Position numbers and translations under genes: made by a program. DNA of 62,280 bases from assembly GCF_900163755.1 (NCBI RefSeq), contig NZ_FUKI01000105.1, forward strand, positions 1 through 62,280, given 5' to 3'. This document shows, one piece after another, positions 1-9,316 of the stretch. The stretch's first letter is position 1. Each line of letters starts with the position of its first letter. Origin of the DNA: Crenothrix polyspora. Its GTDB lineage: Bacteria; Pseudomonadota; Gammaproteobacteria; Methylococcales; Methylomonadaceae. Below the pieces are notes generated by a model that saw nothing but the letters and a program-made list of their open reading frames with translations, did no database searches and had not been told where the DNA came from.

Positions 1-107
1 TCGTTTACAAAAACGAAAATTATATGACATTTCATTGGCTTATTTTTTTGTCATGTACAGAGGGTTATTTATTAAAAGCGGGGCAAAAAATAATCATCTT
101 TAAAGTA

Positions 108-219
108 GGGCTACGAAATTTAATGCCGCACAGGTATTAAGTTTGTAGCCCTTATGAGAGGCGTGTAATTGGCGAGCCAAAATTTAGTCTGTGCCATAAA
201 TAAAGACTTTTGGCACAGA
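108..219. terminator. Hairpins downstream of rhlE
   Basis: Two inverted repeats follow the 3' end of the helicase gene, which is on the minus strand. The first has arms GGGCTAC/GTAGCCC at 108-114 and 145-151. The second has arms TCTGTGCCA/TGGCACAGA at 188-196 and 211-219. The second, closest to the stop codon, is the better candidate for a rhlE transcription terminator, but no clear U-tract is visible. The rest of bases 1-245 shows no gene. Confidence 0.4.
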
Positions 220-245
220 TTAGTGTTGTTATAAATCAATAAAAT

Positions 246-1556
246 TTAACGACTACGCGATGCTTGCGATTTAGAACGTTGCGGCCTTTTTGAATCACCG
301 TAATTATGGCCTGCACTTTTAGAGTTACGTTCATTAGGTTTGTTACTGTGTCGAAAATCTTTTTTACCTGTGGTTTTAGCGGGTGCGTTTTTCTTAGGAG
401 AATCCATCACTTTTAGTGATACCGTTTCATAACCAGTATCTGCTACACGCGGTATTGTACGCTTTAAGAGCTTTTCAATATCCGCCAACTGATGCGCTTC
501 TTCAGGGCATACCAACGACAAAGCTTCGCCTTTAGCGCCTGCACGGCCAGTACGGCCAATGCGGTGAATGTAATCTTCTGGCACTTGTGGTAAATCATAA
601 TTAATGACATGCGGCAAATCATCAATGTCTAAACCACGCGCGGCGACATCGGTTGCTACCATGACAGTGGCTTTGCCAGTTTTAAAAAATTCCAGTGCTT
701 TGTTGCGTGCGCCCTGGCTTTTGTCGCCGTGCATTGCTGTACTGCGAATGCCGTCCTGAATAAGTTGTTTTTCTAAGCGATCTGCGCCGTGCTTGGTGCG
801 TACAAAAACCAATACTTGCTGCCAGTTATTACTACCAATTAAATACGATAATAACGCCCGTTTGTCTTCTTTCTTAATACCGTAAACGCGCTCACTGATG
901 TTGTCCGCCGTGGCATTTTGTTTGGCGACTTCTACTGAAACAGGGTTGTTGAGGACAGTTGCAGCCAGTGTTTTAATGTCATTAGGCACGGTGGCCGAGA
1001 ACAGTAAACTTTGTCGCTGTTTAGGTAATAAATTCATAATCTGGCGTATTGCCGGTAAAAATCCCATGTCCAGCATACGATCCGCTTCATCTAGGATCAG
1101 TATTTCTACTTGGCCAAGATTGACGTTTTTTTGCATAATATGATCGATTAATCGACCTGGAGTCGCAACAATAATATCGCAGCCTTTACGTAAATTACGG
1201 GTTTGCATCATAATGCTAGCACCGCCGACAATGACTTCGGCACGCAATGCTAAATGTTTGCCGTAAATGTTTACGTTGTCGTGTACTTGTGCTGCTAACT
1301 CACGGGTCGGCGTTAAAATAATAGCGCGTACGGGGGGGGCTTTATGCAGTGTTTTTGTAGTTTCTGTTAGACGCTGTAACATGGGAAGGGTAAAGCTGGC
1401 GGTTTTTCCCGTACCCGTTTGTGCGCCTGCCAGTACATCTTTACCTTGCAATATCAGCGGAATAGTTTGTTGTTGTATAGGGGTAGGCGTGGTGTAGCCT
1501 TGTTCGGCGACGGCTTTTAAAATCTCTGGAATTAATCCAAGTTGTGCAAAAGACAT
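246..1556 (-). CDS. rhlE: DEAD-box ATP-dependent RNA helicase RhlE
   Basis: A 436-residue DEAD-box RNA helicase that unwinds RNA duplexes using ATP, usually in ribosome assembly or RNA decay. The Q-motif region is followed by Walker A (AQTGTGKT, about residues 45-52), PTREL (83-87), TPGR (132-135), DEAD (156-159) and SAT (187-189). The second RecA domain carries the HRIGRTGR motif. From about residue 375 the protein continues as a Lys/Arg/Ser/Asn-rich basic tail typical of RhlE-type helicases and thought to bind RNA. The gene stands alone, with 477 bases separating it from acnB upstream. RhlE is the best subfamily fit from the short N-terminus and basic tail; a closely related DEAD-box subfamily such as SrmB is possible. 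Confidence 0.93.
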   Translation of the reverse strand: MSFAQLGLIPEILKAVAEQGYTTPTPIQQQTIPLILQGKDVLAGAQTGTGKTASFTLPMLQRLTETTKTLHKAPPVRAIILTPTRELAAQVHDNVNIYGKHLALRAEVIVGGASIMMQTRNLRKGCDIIVATPGRLIDHIMQKNVNLGQVEILILDEADRMLDMGFLPAIRQIMNLLPKQRQSLLFSATVPNDIKTLAATVLNNPVSVEVAKQNATADNISERVYGIKKEDKRALLSYLIGSNNWQQVLVFVRTKHGADRLEKQLIQDGIRSTAMHGDKSQGARNKALEFFKTGKATVMVATDVAARGLDIDDLPHVINYDLPQVPEDYIHRIGRTGRAGAKGEALSLVCPEEAHQLADIEKLLKRTIPRVADTGYETVSLKVMDSPKKNAPAKTTGKKDFRHSNKPNERNSKSAGHNYGDSKRPQRSKSQASRSR

Positions 1557-2033
1557 GTATGAAAATCTCTGTGGGTTAAAAGGGGTGAGAATAGTAATGC
1601 GTAATAATGCAGACTGTGCTGTAAAGCTGCGATAGGCATTTGATGTATAAAATTCGGAAATAATATTGAATTAAGTAATACTCTGTTCGGTAGGGTGGTT
1701 GTTCAGCTCCCTCTTTTAAGGTGTTTTTTCAAGTAAAGAGGAGGGGGTTGTTTAGTAACGTGTTGATAGTTGAGTGAGGCGGTTAAGGAGGCGTTAACCG
1801 TAATCCAGCATAATGGTTTTGAGAAAATGTTGGGTTATTTTATTACTAACCCAGCCTACACCGATATATCACAACTTATCCTGATTAAAAATACTGTAAA
1901 TAGGAGTTTATAGCTTTCTTAGCACTGCTTATTATTGTGTGCTAGGCTTTAGCTGCAAAAATTAGGCTAAAGCCCTGTCACACAGGTGAAAAATATTTTG
2001 ATTAACTGCTCATTTAAACAGCGCTTCGTTAAG
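1557..2033. other. Intergenic region between acnB and rhlE
   Basis: This stretch has no convincing open reading frame. It holds the rhlE upstream region and, at 1945-1974, a hairpin with 9-bp arms GGCTTTAGC/GCTAAAGCC that could terminate acnB transcription running leftwards. Nothing else is recognised. Confidence 0.5.
1945..1974 (-). terminator. Hairpin downstream of acnB
   Basis: A perfect 9-bp inverted repeat (1945-1953 and 1966-1974) with a 12-base loop lies about 60 bases past the acnB stop codon. Its position suggests a terminator; the U-tract on the minus strand is poor. Confidence 0.4.
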
Positions 2034-4583
2034 TTAACTATTTTTTTGGTAACTTTCCATCTGATTAAAGTTGAGATAGCGATAAGTATCATCTGCCGTC
2101 GCGCTAATCTGGTTAGCATACTGCATATATTCATCAAATGTCGGAATTTTACCTAAAATTGAACACACCGCCGCCAATTCTGCTGACGATAAGAATACAT
2201 TAGCACCATTACCCAAGCGATTAGGGAAGTTACGTGTTGAGGTAGACACCACCGTAGCGCCTTCTTTCACCCGTGCCTGATTGCCCATGCACAGCGAGCA
2301 GCCCGGCATTTCCATACGCGCACCGGCCTTGCCAAACGCCCCGTAATAACCTTCTTCGGTTAGCTGGTTTTGATCCATTTTGGTGGGTGGTGCAATCCAA
2401 AGACGGGTGGGTAATTCGCCAGTCATTTTGTCCAGCAATTTCCCAGCGGCACGGAAATGGCCAATATTGGTCATGCACGAACCTAAAAAAACTTCATCTA
2501 TGTGTGTACCTGCCACTGCCGACAGCGGTTTGATATCATCAGGGTCATTTGGACACGCAAGCAGTGGCTCTTTAATGTCATCCATATTAATCTCGATAAC
2601 TTCAAAATACTCGGCATCGGCATCGGCTTCCAGCAGTACAGGCGTAGCCAACCAGTCTTCCATGTGTTTGATGCGGCGCTCAATGGTGCGCACATCGCCG
2701 TAGCCTTGCGTTATCATCCATTTTAATAAAGTGACATTGGAGCTGAGATACTCACGGATCGGTGCTTCATTTAAACGAATGGTACAACCGCCAGCAGAAC
2801 GCTCAGCCGAGGCATCGGACAGTTCAAACGCTTGCTCAACTTTTAAATCAGGTAAACCTTCAATTTCTAAAATTCGGCCAGAAAACACGTTCTTCTTGCC
2901 TTTTTTGTCCAGCGTCAACAAGCCGCGTTTTAAGGCTTCGTAAGGAATGGCATTGACCATATCGCGCAAGGTAATGCCTGGCTGCATTGTGCCTTTAAAG
3001 CGCACCAATACGGATTCCGGCATATCCAGCGGCATAACGCCGGTAGCCGCCGCAAACGCCACCAAACCGGAACCGGCTGGAAACGAAATGCCGAGCGGAA
3101 AACGGGTATGTGAATCACCGCCCGTACCCACGGTATCGGGCAACAACATGCGGTTGAGCCACGAATGAATAATACCGTCGCCAGGGCGCAGCGACACGCC
3201 ACCGCGATTCATGATGAAGTCCGGCAAACTGTGCTGCATGGCGACATCTATTGGCTTGGGGTAAGCAGCGGTATGGCAGAACGATTGCAATACTAAATCA
3301 GCAGAAAAACCCAGACAGGCCAGGTCTTTCAATTCGTCGCGGGTCATCGGGCCGGTGGTATCTTGTGAACCAACGGTGGTCATATACGGTTCGCAGTAGA
3401 TATTGGGTCGTACACCGGTTACACCGCAAGCTTTACCGACTATTTTCTGCGCCAGCGTAAAGCCTTTGCTGCTGGCCGCCACATCGCCCGCACGCTTGAA
3501 AACCGTCGAGGCACTCAAGCCTAGCAGCTTGCGGGCACGGTCTGTTAACGCACGACCGATAATTAACGGAATACGGCCACCGGCGCGGACTTCATCTAAT
3601 AATATGTCGGTTTTAAGTTCAAATGCGCAGACTTCTTCACCGCTGTCATGGCGTTTTACCACGCCTGCATAAGGATAAATGTCGATCACATCGCCCATCG
3701 CCATCGCACTTACGTCGCACTCAAATGGCAATGCGCCAGAATCTTCCATCGTATTAAAAAAGATTGGGGCAATCTTGCCGCCAATACACACGCCGCCTTC
3801 GCGCTTGTTGGGGATATAGGGAATGTCATTACCCATAAACCACAGCACCGAATTAGTAGCTGATTTGCGAGACGAACCCGTGCCGACCACATCGCCGACA
3901 TAAGCAATCGGAAAGCCTTTTTGCTTGAGTTCGTTGATTTGCTGCTCGGCATTAGTAATGCCTTCGCGGGGCATTTTCAGCATGGCTTTGGCGTGTAGTG
4001 GAATATCAGGCCGCGACCAGGCATCCGGTGCGGGAGATAAATCATCGGTATTGGTTTCGCCAGTGACTTTAAACACGGTGACGGTCAATCGTTCCGGCAT
4101 GACCGGCTTATTGGTAAACCATTCGGCATCCGCCCAGGATTGGATGACTTGCTTGGCATAAGCGTTGCCCGCTTCGGCTTTTTCCTGTACATCGTGGAAA
4201 GCATCGAAAATCAGCAAAGTGTGCGAGAGTGCTTTAGCGGCAATCGTGGCCATTGCAGGGTTATCCAATAGCTCGATGAGTGGCGCTACGTTGTAACCAC
4301 CGAGCATGGTGCCCAGTAATTCGGTGGCGTATTCTGCGTTTAAAATAGGCGAACTGACTTCACCTTTGGCAACCGCTGCTAAAAATCCAGCTTTAACATA
4401 AGCGGCTTCATCAACACCGGCGGGAATGCGGTTAGTCAATAAATCCAGGATAAAATTTTCTTCACCAGTAGGTGGCTGTTTGATGAGTTCGACTAATGCG
4501 GCGGTCTGTTCTGCATCAAGGGGTTTAGGTACAATGCCTTCGGCGGCGCGTTCGGCTACGTGGTTGCGGTATTGTTCTAGCAT
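2034..4583 (-). CDS. acnB: Bifunctional aconitate hydratase 2 / 2-methylisocitrate dehydratase (aconitase B)
   Basis: Aconitase B interconverts citrate and isocitrate in the TCA cycle and often also dehydrates 2-methylisocitrate. The start is the ATG reading [16 protein letters not shown], as in other AcnB proteins, with GAGGA a few bases upstream; a TTG one codon earlier is unlikely. The 849-residue length fits AcnB. Order: HEAT-like N-terminal domain, swivel domain ([19 protein letters not shown]), then the catalytic domains. The [4Fe-4S] ligands are visible: Cys in [11 protein letters not shown] and two in [10 protein letters not shown]. The NAD-type isocitrate dehydrogenase that uses its product is encoded upstream on the same strand, separated by a higBA module on the other strand. 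Confidence 0.97.
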   Translation of the reverse strand: MLEQYRNHVAERAAEGIVPKPLDAEQTAALVELIKQPPTGEENFILDLLTNRIPAGVDEAAYVKAGFLAAVAKGEVSSPILNAEYATELLGTMLGGYNVAPLIELLDNPAMATIAAKALSHTLLIFDAFHDVQEKAEAGNAYAKQVIQSWADAEWFTNKPVMPERLTVTVFKVTGETNTDDLSPAPDAWSRPDIPLHAKAMLKMPREGITNAEQQINELKQKGFPIAYVGDVVGTGSSRKSATNSVLWFMGNDIPYIPNKREGGVCIGGKIAPIFFNTMEDSGALPFECDVSAMAMGDVIDIYPYAGVVKRHDSGEEVCAFELKTDILLDEVRAGGRIPLIIGRALTDRARKLLGLSASTVFKRAGDVAASSKGFTLAQKIVGKACGVTGVRPNIYCEPYMTTVGSQDTTGPMTRDELKDLACLGFSADLVLQSFCHTAAYPKPIDVAMQHSLPDFIMNRGGVSLRPGDGIIHSWLNRMLLPDTVGTGGDSHTRFPLGISFPAGSGLVAFAAATGVMPLDMPESVLVRFKGTMQPGITLRDMVNAIPYEALKRGLLTLDKKGKKNVFSGRILEIEGLPDLKVEQAFELSDASAERSAGGCTIRLNEAPIREYLSSNVTLLKWMITQGYGDVRTIERRIKHMEDWLATPVLLEADADAEYFEVIEINMDDIKEPLLACPNDPDDIKPLSAVAGTHIDEVFLGSCMTNIGHFRAAGKLLDKMTGELPTRLWIAPPTKMDQNQLTEEGYYGAFGKAGARMEMPGCSLCMGNQARVKEGATVVSTSTRNFPNRLGNGANVFLSSAELAAVCSILGKIPTFDEYMQYANQISATADDTYRYLNFNQMESYQKNS

Positions 4584-4645
4584 CAATAAGAATCCTCAAA
4601 TAAAAAAATCATACAGTGATTACAAGGAAATAAAGTTCTTTGTGA

Positions 4646-4766
4646 ATATCTCATATTGAGATATGATTGTTTCATCTATCTTTAGCTGAGATAGAAATAC
4701 AACAATAAATATAAAAATCGGCATTTTTGAATAGTAGAATACAAGTGGCTACAGCGCATCTCAATA
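4646..4766. promoter_or_regulatory. Dyad-rich acnB/higBA intergenic region (possible HigA operators)
   Basis: The divergent region between acnB and higB carries a perfect 8-bp palindrome with a 3-base spacer (ATATCTCA-TAT-TGAGATAT, 4646-4664). About 10 bases on is a second dyad, CTATCT...GAGATAG, and near 4760 a half-site CATCTCAA. The shared TCTCA/TGAGA half-sites suggest binding sites for a dimeric repressor. HigA, encoded just downstream, is the obvious candidate. This is inference from spacing and symmetry only. Confidence 0.4.
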
Positions 4767-4825
4767 GGAAATAAATATGAATCCTACCTATACAAATTAT
4801 TTTTCACAACCCTCAAGGATGCTAA

Positions 4826-5131
4826 ATGGCGCATATTATTTCCTATTCGCTTATCAATTCTTTCAGCAAAATACACCCTGATGCAAAATCGTCACTTGAT
4901 ACCTGGTATCAATTAGTTAGAAAAAATAATTTTACTAACTTTCTTGAAGTCAAAGCACTTTTTCCGAGTGCCGATGTGGTTAAAAGTAAGAATAGTGATT
5001 CGCTAACGGTATTTAATATTCAAGGGAATAATGTACGCCTAATCGCAGCCATTCATTATAACCGGAACAAAATATATATCCGTGACATCCTAACCCATAA
5101 CGAGTATGACAAAGGAAAATGGAAGTCATAA
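4826..5131 (+). CDS. higB: HigB-type mRNA interferase toxin
   Basis: A 101-residue RelE-superfamily toxin of the HigB type, expected to cleave mRNA at the ribosome. The pattern fits: N-terminal helices (INSFSKIHPDAKSSLDTWY), a central ADVVKS...VFNIQGNNVRLIAAIHY strand region and the C-terminal IYIRDILTHNEYDKGKW. An AAGGA motif lies upstream of the ATG. The toxin gene comes first and the antitoxin follows after 19 bases, the usual higBA order. The pair is on the strand opposite the flanking acnB and isocitrate dehydrogenase genes, as expected for an inserted module. Confidence 0.88.
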   Translation: MAHIISYSLINSFSKIHPDAKSSLDTWYQLVRKNNFTNFLEVKALFPSADVVKSKNSDSLTVFNIQGNNVRLIAAIHYNRNKIYIRDILTHNEYDKGKWKS

Positions 5132-5150
5132 TGGCAACTAGAGGTAGTTT

Positions 5151-5552
5151 ATGAACAACACCCTGCAATCAATGCAAAACAACTGGCAACCTATAGCTCC
5201 ATTGGTTTCAGTGCCTTACACCGAGGCGGAATATCAAGCGCGTCTTGCTTTACTAAACGATTTAATCGATGAAGTGGGCGAAAACGAACAACACCCACTG
5301 GCTTCATTGCTGGATATAGTGGGCATGGTTGTTTCAGACTACGAACAAACCCACTATCCAATACCTATATCCACACCGCAAAACATATTGGCGTATTTAA
5401 TGGCCGAACACCAGCTAAAACAAAGCGATTTGCCAGAAATAGGTAGCCAGGGCGTTGTCTCAGAAATTTTACGTGGCAAGCGCCAATTAAATACACGGCA
5501 AATTCAGATACTGTCAAAACGCTTTAGTGTTTCTGTAGATGTGTTTTTTTAA
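5151..5552 (+). CDS. higA: HigA-type antitoxin with C-terminal HTH
   Basis: A 133-residue antitoxin expected to bind HigB and repress the operon. The first 90 or so residues form an acidic helical region that likely contacts the toxin. The C-terminal part (HQLKQSDLPEIGSQGVVSEI, then LRGKRQLNTRQIQILSKRFS) is an XRE-like helix-turn-helix. An AGAGGTAG sequence precedes the ATG. The ORF ends about 75 bases before the 3' end of the convergent isocitrate dehydrogenase gene. Confidence 0.88.
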   Translation: MNNTLQSMQNNWQPIAPLVSVPYTEAEYQARLALLNDLIDEVGENEQHPLASLLDIVGMVVSDYEQTHYPIPISTPQNILAYLMAEHQLKQSDLPEIGSQGVVSEILRGKRQLNTRQIQILSKRFSVSVDVFF

Positions 5553-5628
5553 GCAATTGGTTCACCCACACTCAGTTCCGAGTGGAGTGAACCAGCTTTT
5601 AATTGCTCAGGCTAAAAGTGAGTTACTA

Positions 5629-6642
5629 TCAATTACCCATCGCCGCCACAATAGCATCACCCATTTCTTTAGTGCCGCAGGTAGACTGTGGATTTAAATC
5701 CGGCGTAACAAACTTGCCTTCCCGCACCACTTTTTCTATAGCCGTTTGCACCCGTTTAGCCGCATCAAATTCGCCCAAATGGTTTAACATCATCACGCCT
5801 GCCATTACCACAGCGGCAGGATTAGCCAGATTTTTGCCGGTAATATCTGGCGCACTGCCATGTACCGCTTCAAATAAGGCGGCATCATCACCAATATTAG
5901 CGCCTGGAATCAAACCTAATCCACCCACCAAACCGGCTGTTAAATCCGATAAAATATCGCCGAACATATTGGTGGTCACCACCACATCAAATTGTTGCGG
6001 GTTCATCACCATGTGCATACAGGCGGCATCGACTATCTTTTCATCAAACTGGATATCAAGGTAACGCGCTGCAACCTCACGCGCAACATCCAGAAACAAA
6101 CCCTGGGTAAATTTTAAGATATTGGCCTTATGGCAGACGGTAACTTTCTTGCGATTATTGTCGCGGGCGTATTTAAACGCATACTCGATAACACGCAGTG
6201 AACCGGTGCGAGTGACGACCGCCAAACTTTCGGCAATGTCTTTTTTAGGGGTTAAATAATGTTCCAGGCCGGAATACAGGCCTTCGGTGTTTTCGCGGAC
6301 GATGACAATATCGACATTATCATAACGGGTTTTAACACCGTCCCAATTGTTGGCGGGGCGCACATTGGCGTATAACTCGTATTTTTGCCGTAACGCGACG
6401 TTAATGCTTCTAAAACCGGTGCCCACCACGGTGGTTAATGGGCCTTTAAAAGCAATGCGGGTTTTATCGATGGATGCCATTGTCGCATCGGGTAGCGGCG
6501 TACCGAATTGCTCAAAAGCACTCAAACCCGCAAAAGCTTCTTCCCAGTAGATTTTTGCGCCAGACGCATTAATCACTTTTACCGCCTCATCCATAATGGA
6601 GGGGCCTATACCATCACCTTTAATTAACGTAACCGCGTGCAT
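5629..6642 (-). CDS. NAD-type isocitrate dehydrogenase (isocitrate/isopropylmalate dehydrogenase family)
   Basis: A 337-residue beta-decarboxylating dehydrogenase. The N-terminus reads LIKGDGIGPSIMDEAVKVI. The substrate loop VRENTEGLYSGLEHY has the Ser of isocitrate-specific enzymes rather than the Leu-rich pattern of isopropylmalate dehydrogenases. The metal-binding region TTNMFGDILSDLTAGLVGGL and the nucleotide region EAVHGSAPDITGKNLANP are present. The short length matches bacterial NAD-dependent isocitrate dehydrogenases, not the roughly 415-residue NADP-type Icd. Role: isocitrate to 2-oxoglutarate, directly after AcnB in the TCA cycle. A homoisocitrate dehydrogenase cannot be fully excluded, but the acnB neighbourhood supports isocitrate. 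Confidence 0.85.
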   Translation of the reverse strand: MHAVTLIKGDGIGPSIMDEAVKVINASGAKIYWEEAFAGLSAFEQFGTPLPDATMASIDKTRIAFKGPLTTVVGTGFRSINVALRQKYELYANVRPANNWDGVKTRYDNVDIVIVRENTEGLYSGLEHYLTPKKDIAESLAVVTRTGSLRVIEYAFKYARDNNRKKVTVCHKANILKFTQGLFLDVAREVAARYLDIQFDEKIVDAACMHMVMNPQQFDVVVTTNMFGDILSDLTAGLVGGLGLIPGANIGDDAALFEAVHGSAPDITGKNLANPAAVVMAGVMMLNHLGEFDAAKRVQTAIEKVVREGKFVTPDLNPQSTCGTKEMGDAIVAAMGN

Positions 6643-6775
6643 TCATATCTCCGTAGACTAAAAAACAGATGCAAGGTAATGGGTTTTACCTGTCATCTTC
6701 ACGTAAATTATAGTGCTTTAGTGCTACGATTAGCTATACAGCGTGTTAAATAGTCGTGCTAGGGGGGGCAAAAAG

Positions 6776-6801
6776 CAGGAACGGGTAAAACCGCGTTCCT
6801 G
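6776..6801. terminator. Hairpin downstream of the Cys-rich secreted protein gene
   Basis: Inverted repeat CAGGAACG/CGTTCCTG (6776-6783 and 6794-6801), located past the stop of the minus-strand gene at 6853 and before the isocitrate dehydrogenase start. It could end transcription of the former. Confidence 0.35.
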
Positions 6802-6852
6802 TGAGATGGAATTAAAAACTACGTAGCATTTGATAAACAAAAAGATTGCGCT

Positions 6853-7368
6853 TTATTTGGTTTTGCAAATACCCGAACAATCAGCGCCGCCGTTATTAGG
6901 GTTGCAGGTATCGTTTGGATCGTCGACACAGACTTGATTAGTTGGGCAGGCTAAACCTGCAATACCGCCACACATAACAGGTGGTGGCGTGGTTTTAGTG
7001 CAGCTTGGTGTGGCACTGACATTAATAAAAGTGCCTGTTTTTGGATGGATAGCGCGCAAGTTACCAATAAATTTATTAAACGATTTAGAGGTTGAACTAA
7101 ATCCAGCTTCTGCACACGCAGACAAGCCGCCTTCAATAAAAATCGGTCCACCTTTTTTAGGTGCTTTGACGATAAACACATCAACAACACCAGATGCCAG
7201 CGCATCGCCACTCAAACGACGAACTTTTCCGATAGCGTTGCCATCAACACCACGCCCATCGGAACCAATATTGATATTTATAGCGTTTACAGGATTGTTT
7301 TTTGCAAACGCATGCGAACTAATCGCTAAAATTGCAGCTATGAAAATAGCATAAAACCATTTAAACAT
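6853..7368 (-). CDS. Secreted protein with C-terminal Cys-rich (CGGxxGxxC...DCSGIC) module
   Basis: A 171-residue exported protein. A signal peptide (MFKWFYAIFIAAILAISSHA, cut near AFA) leads into a domain of about 90 residues of unknown function containing two Cys. The last 40 residues form a compact Cys-rich module, starting CGGIAGLACPTNQVC and ending GGADCSGICKTK. This spacing recurs in secreted bacterial and fungal proteins and is probably disulfide-bonded. Function is unknown. The 5' flank contains a strongly structured segment described separately. It has a GGAGAG motif just upstream of the ATG. Confidence 0.75.
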   Translation of the reverse strand: MFKWFYAIFIAAILAISSHAFAKNNPVNAININIGSDGRGVDGNAIGKVRRLSGDALASGVVDVFIVKAPKKGGPIFIEGGLSACAEAGFSSTSKSFNKFIGNLRAIHPKTGTFINVSATPSCTKTTPPPVMCGGIAGLACPTNQVCVDDPNDTCNPNNGGADCSGICKTK

Positions 7369-7769
7369 TGTTACTCTCCTCTCAAAAAATCAAAAACAAA
7401 AAAGAGCAGCTCCAAACTACACAACTGATAACACGTCAGCACAGTCGCTAAAGATAGCACATACAAAGTCAAGCAGTTCGCTTTGTATGTTGGAGCTACT
7501 TAAACTAATTGTAGTGGTAACGCCGGTGTAAGTGTATGGGTGAATAGTTATAAAATCTGTGAACTATTCACCTTTTTTATCGGTAATATTACCTTTACAT
7601 AGCAAGTATATTTTTGTAGCGTAGCGATCAAACAGGCTATCACTTACCAATAGCGCTGAAGTTTAACGGTGGATTGATTGCATTTGTAAGTACCAATGAT
7701 ACGATACGCATGTCAGCTTTAAAAAATGTTGTAATGATGCATCACACAAAAGCTAAACAGGGTTTTATT
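7369..7769. other. Gene-free region with nested inverted repeats and a terminator-like hairpin
   Basis: No gene is seen here. Bases 7408-7497 can fold into a long structure: outer arms AGCTCCAA/TTGGAGCT (7408-7415 and 7490-7497) and inner arms CATACAAAG/CTTTGTATG (7460-7468 and 7481-7489). Further right, arms at 7539-7549 and 7562-7572 (GGTGAATAGTT, then AACTATTCACC) are followed by a run of T, as in a rho-independent terminator on the plus strand. No plus-strand gene ends here, so a small RNA is conceivable. Confidence 0.4.
7539..7578 (+). terminator. Orphan intrinsic terminator-like hairpin
   Basis: An 11-bp stem with a short loop, followed directly by TTTTTT on the plus strand. It has no protein gene upstream on that strand, so it would terminate either read-through or an unannotated RNA. 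Confidence 0.45.
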
Positions 7770-8102
7770 ATGAAAGCTTATGACGCTGTACGACATCAAT
7801 TATTTGAAATGCTGGAAGAGCTTGACGAGCGGTTGAGTAAAATCACTGAAGATGTTCAGGACGTTGATATTTCATTAGGTAAAGATTTAGCGCAACAAGC
7901 CGAAAGTGGTGAACTGGCAGAGCGTTTAAACGACTCTGTTCAGGTAAAACGAGCAATGATTACACAGGCGCTTGCCCGCATAGATAACGGGGAATACGGC
8001 ATTTGTGAACTGTGTGGCGATAAAATCGATTATGAACGCCTAAGCGTCATTCCACATGCCAGTATGTGTATTAAATGCGCTACTCAGCCGGCGGGTTGCT
8101 AA
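7770..8102 (+). CDS. DksA/TraR family C4 zinc-finger protein
   Basis: The reading frame opens at a TTG at 7674, but the ATG at 7770 gives MKAYDAVRHQLFEMLEELDE, a better start for a DksA/TraR-type helical hairpin, and a 110-residue protein. The C-terminus carries a four-cysteine zinc finger (CELCGDKIDYERLSV, then MCIKC; CxxC-17-CxxC). Such proteins bind the RNA polymerase secondary channel and tune transcription, often with ppGpp. The coiled-coil tip shows acidic residues (EDVQDVDISLGKD). It is shorter than true DksA (about 150 residues), so it is more likely a paralog than DksA itself. Alternative ATGs at 7710 and 7735-7740 are in frame or nearby and not excluded. Confidence 0.85.
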   Translation: MKAYDAVRHQLFEMLEELDERLSKITEDVQDVDISLGKDLAQQAESGELAERLNDSVQVKRAMITQALARIDNGEYGICELCGDKIDYERLSVIPHASMCIKCATQPAGC

Positions 8103-8167
8103 AGCCATTTATTAGCTTAATTGATAGTATGTTACCATTAGCGTTCTGGCGTTTATAATCACTCTGT

Positions 8168-9175
8168 ATGACTTCATCCACTAAACCTACACAACTAATT
8201 GATCGTTTTGGCAGGGCTGTTACCTATTTAAGAATTTCCATTACCGATCGTTGTGATTTTCGTTGTGTGTATTGCATGGCCGAAGACATGACATTTTTGC
8301 CGCGTCAGCAGATATTATCACTGGAAGAAATCTATACGCTGGCAAAAGCGTTTACTGAATTGGGGGTGACTAAAATTCGGATAACCGGTGGTGAGCCGCT
8401 GATTAGAAAAGGTGCGCTAACGCTATTGCAGCAGCTAGGCAGTATGAGCGGTTTGCATGAGCTGGTATTGACTACCAATGGATCGCAGCTTGAAACTATG
8501 GCGGTGGCATTACGTCAAGCAGGGGTAAAGCGTCTTAACATCAGCTTAGACACGCTGGATGCTGACAAATTTAAAGCCATTACCCGCACTGGCGATTTAC
8601 ATCAGGTGCTGCGTGGTATTACAGCTGCACAAGCGGCGGGTTTTGAACGTATTAAACTCAACGCGGTTATTTTAAAAAACAGGAATCATCAAGAAGTCGT
8701 CGAGTTGGTTCAGTTTGCAGTTGATCTGGGTATCGACATTAGTTTTATAGAAGAAATGCCTTTGGGTGTGGTTGATCAGCACAATCGCTCTGAAGCGTAT
8801 TATTCCAGCGATATGATTCAGGCAGATTTGGCTGAAAAATTTTCTTTACTGGCCAGTACAGAAAAAACCGGTGGCCCCTCGCAGTATTTTAAAGTCGCAG
8901 GTACACAATCCCGTGTCGGCTTTATTTCGCCACACAGTAACAATTTTTGCAGTACTTGTAATCGTGTACGGCTTACTGTGGAAGGTCGATTATTACTGTG
9001 TTTGGGCAACGAGCATTCTGTTGATTTAAAAAACTTATTACGTGCCAAGCCTAATGACACAGTGGCTTTAAAACAGGCTATTGTGGATGCTATGCGGATT
9101 AAGCCCGAAAAACACGAATTTAACATTCATGAACAGCCGGTTATATTGCGTTACATGAATATGACCGGTGGATGA
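8168..9175 (+). CDS. moaA: GTP 3',8-cyclase MoaA
   Basis: A radical SAM enzyme that converts GTP to 3',8-cyclo-7,8-dihydro-GTP, the first step of molybdenum cofactor synthesis. It has 335 residues, normal for MoaA. The N-terminal [4Fe-4S] cluster ligands are C29, C33 and C36 in DRCDFRCVYCM. The C-terminal second cluster ligands are in FCSTCNRVRL and LLLCLG. The protein ends in the double Gly (MNMTGG) needed for activity in this family. It lies about 65 bases after the DksA-like gene. No other moa genes are in the window. Confidence 0.97.
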   Translation: MTSSTKPTQLIDRFGRAVTYLRISITDRCDFRCVYCMAEDMTFLPRQQILSLEEIYTLAKAFTELGVTKIRITGGEPLIRKGALTLLQQLGSMSGLHELVLTTNGSQLETMAVALRQAGVKRLNISLDTLDADKFKAITRTGDLHQVLRGITAAQAAGFERIKLNAVILKNRNHQEVVELVQFAVDLGIDISFIEEMPLGVVDQHNRSEAYYSSDMIQADLAEKFSLLASTEKTGGPSQYFKVAGTQSRVGFISPHSNNFCSTCNRVRLTVEGRLLLCLGNEHSVDLKNLLRAKPNDTVALKQAIVDAMRIKPEKHEFNIHEQPVILRYMNMTGG

Positions 9176-9316
9176 TATATGTTAGACAATAATGCGCTGC
9201 GTTATTAACGTTTACGACTGACAACGTAGCCACCGGATAACGTTTACTGAGTATTTTAGGCGGCGTGATTGTAATGCTTTACTGATTTTGCATCTCGTGG
9301 CTATACTGTGTATCTT

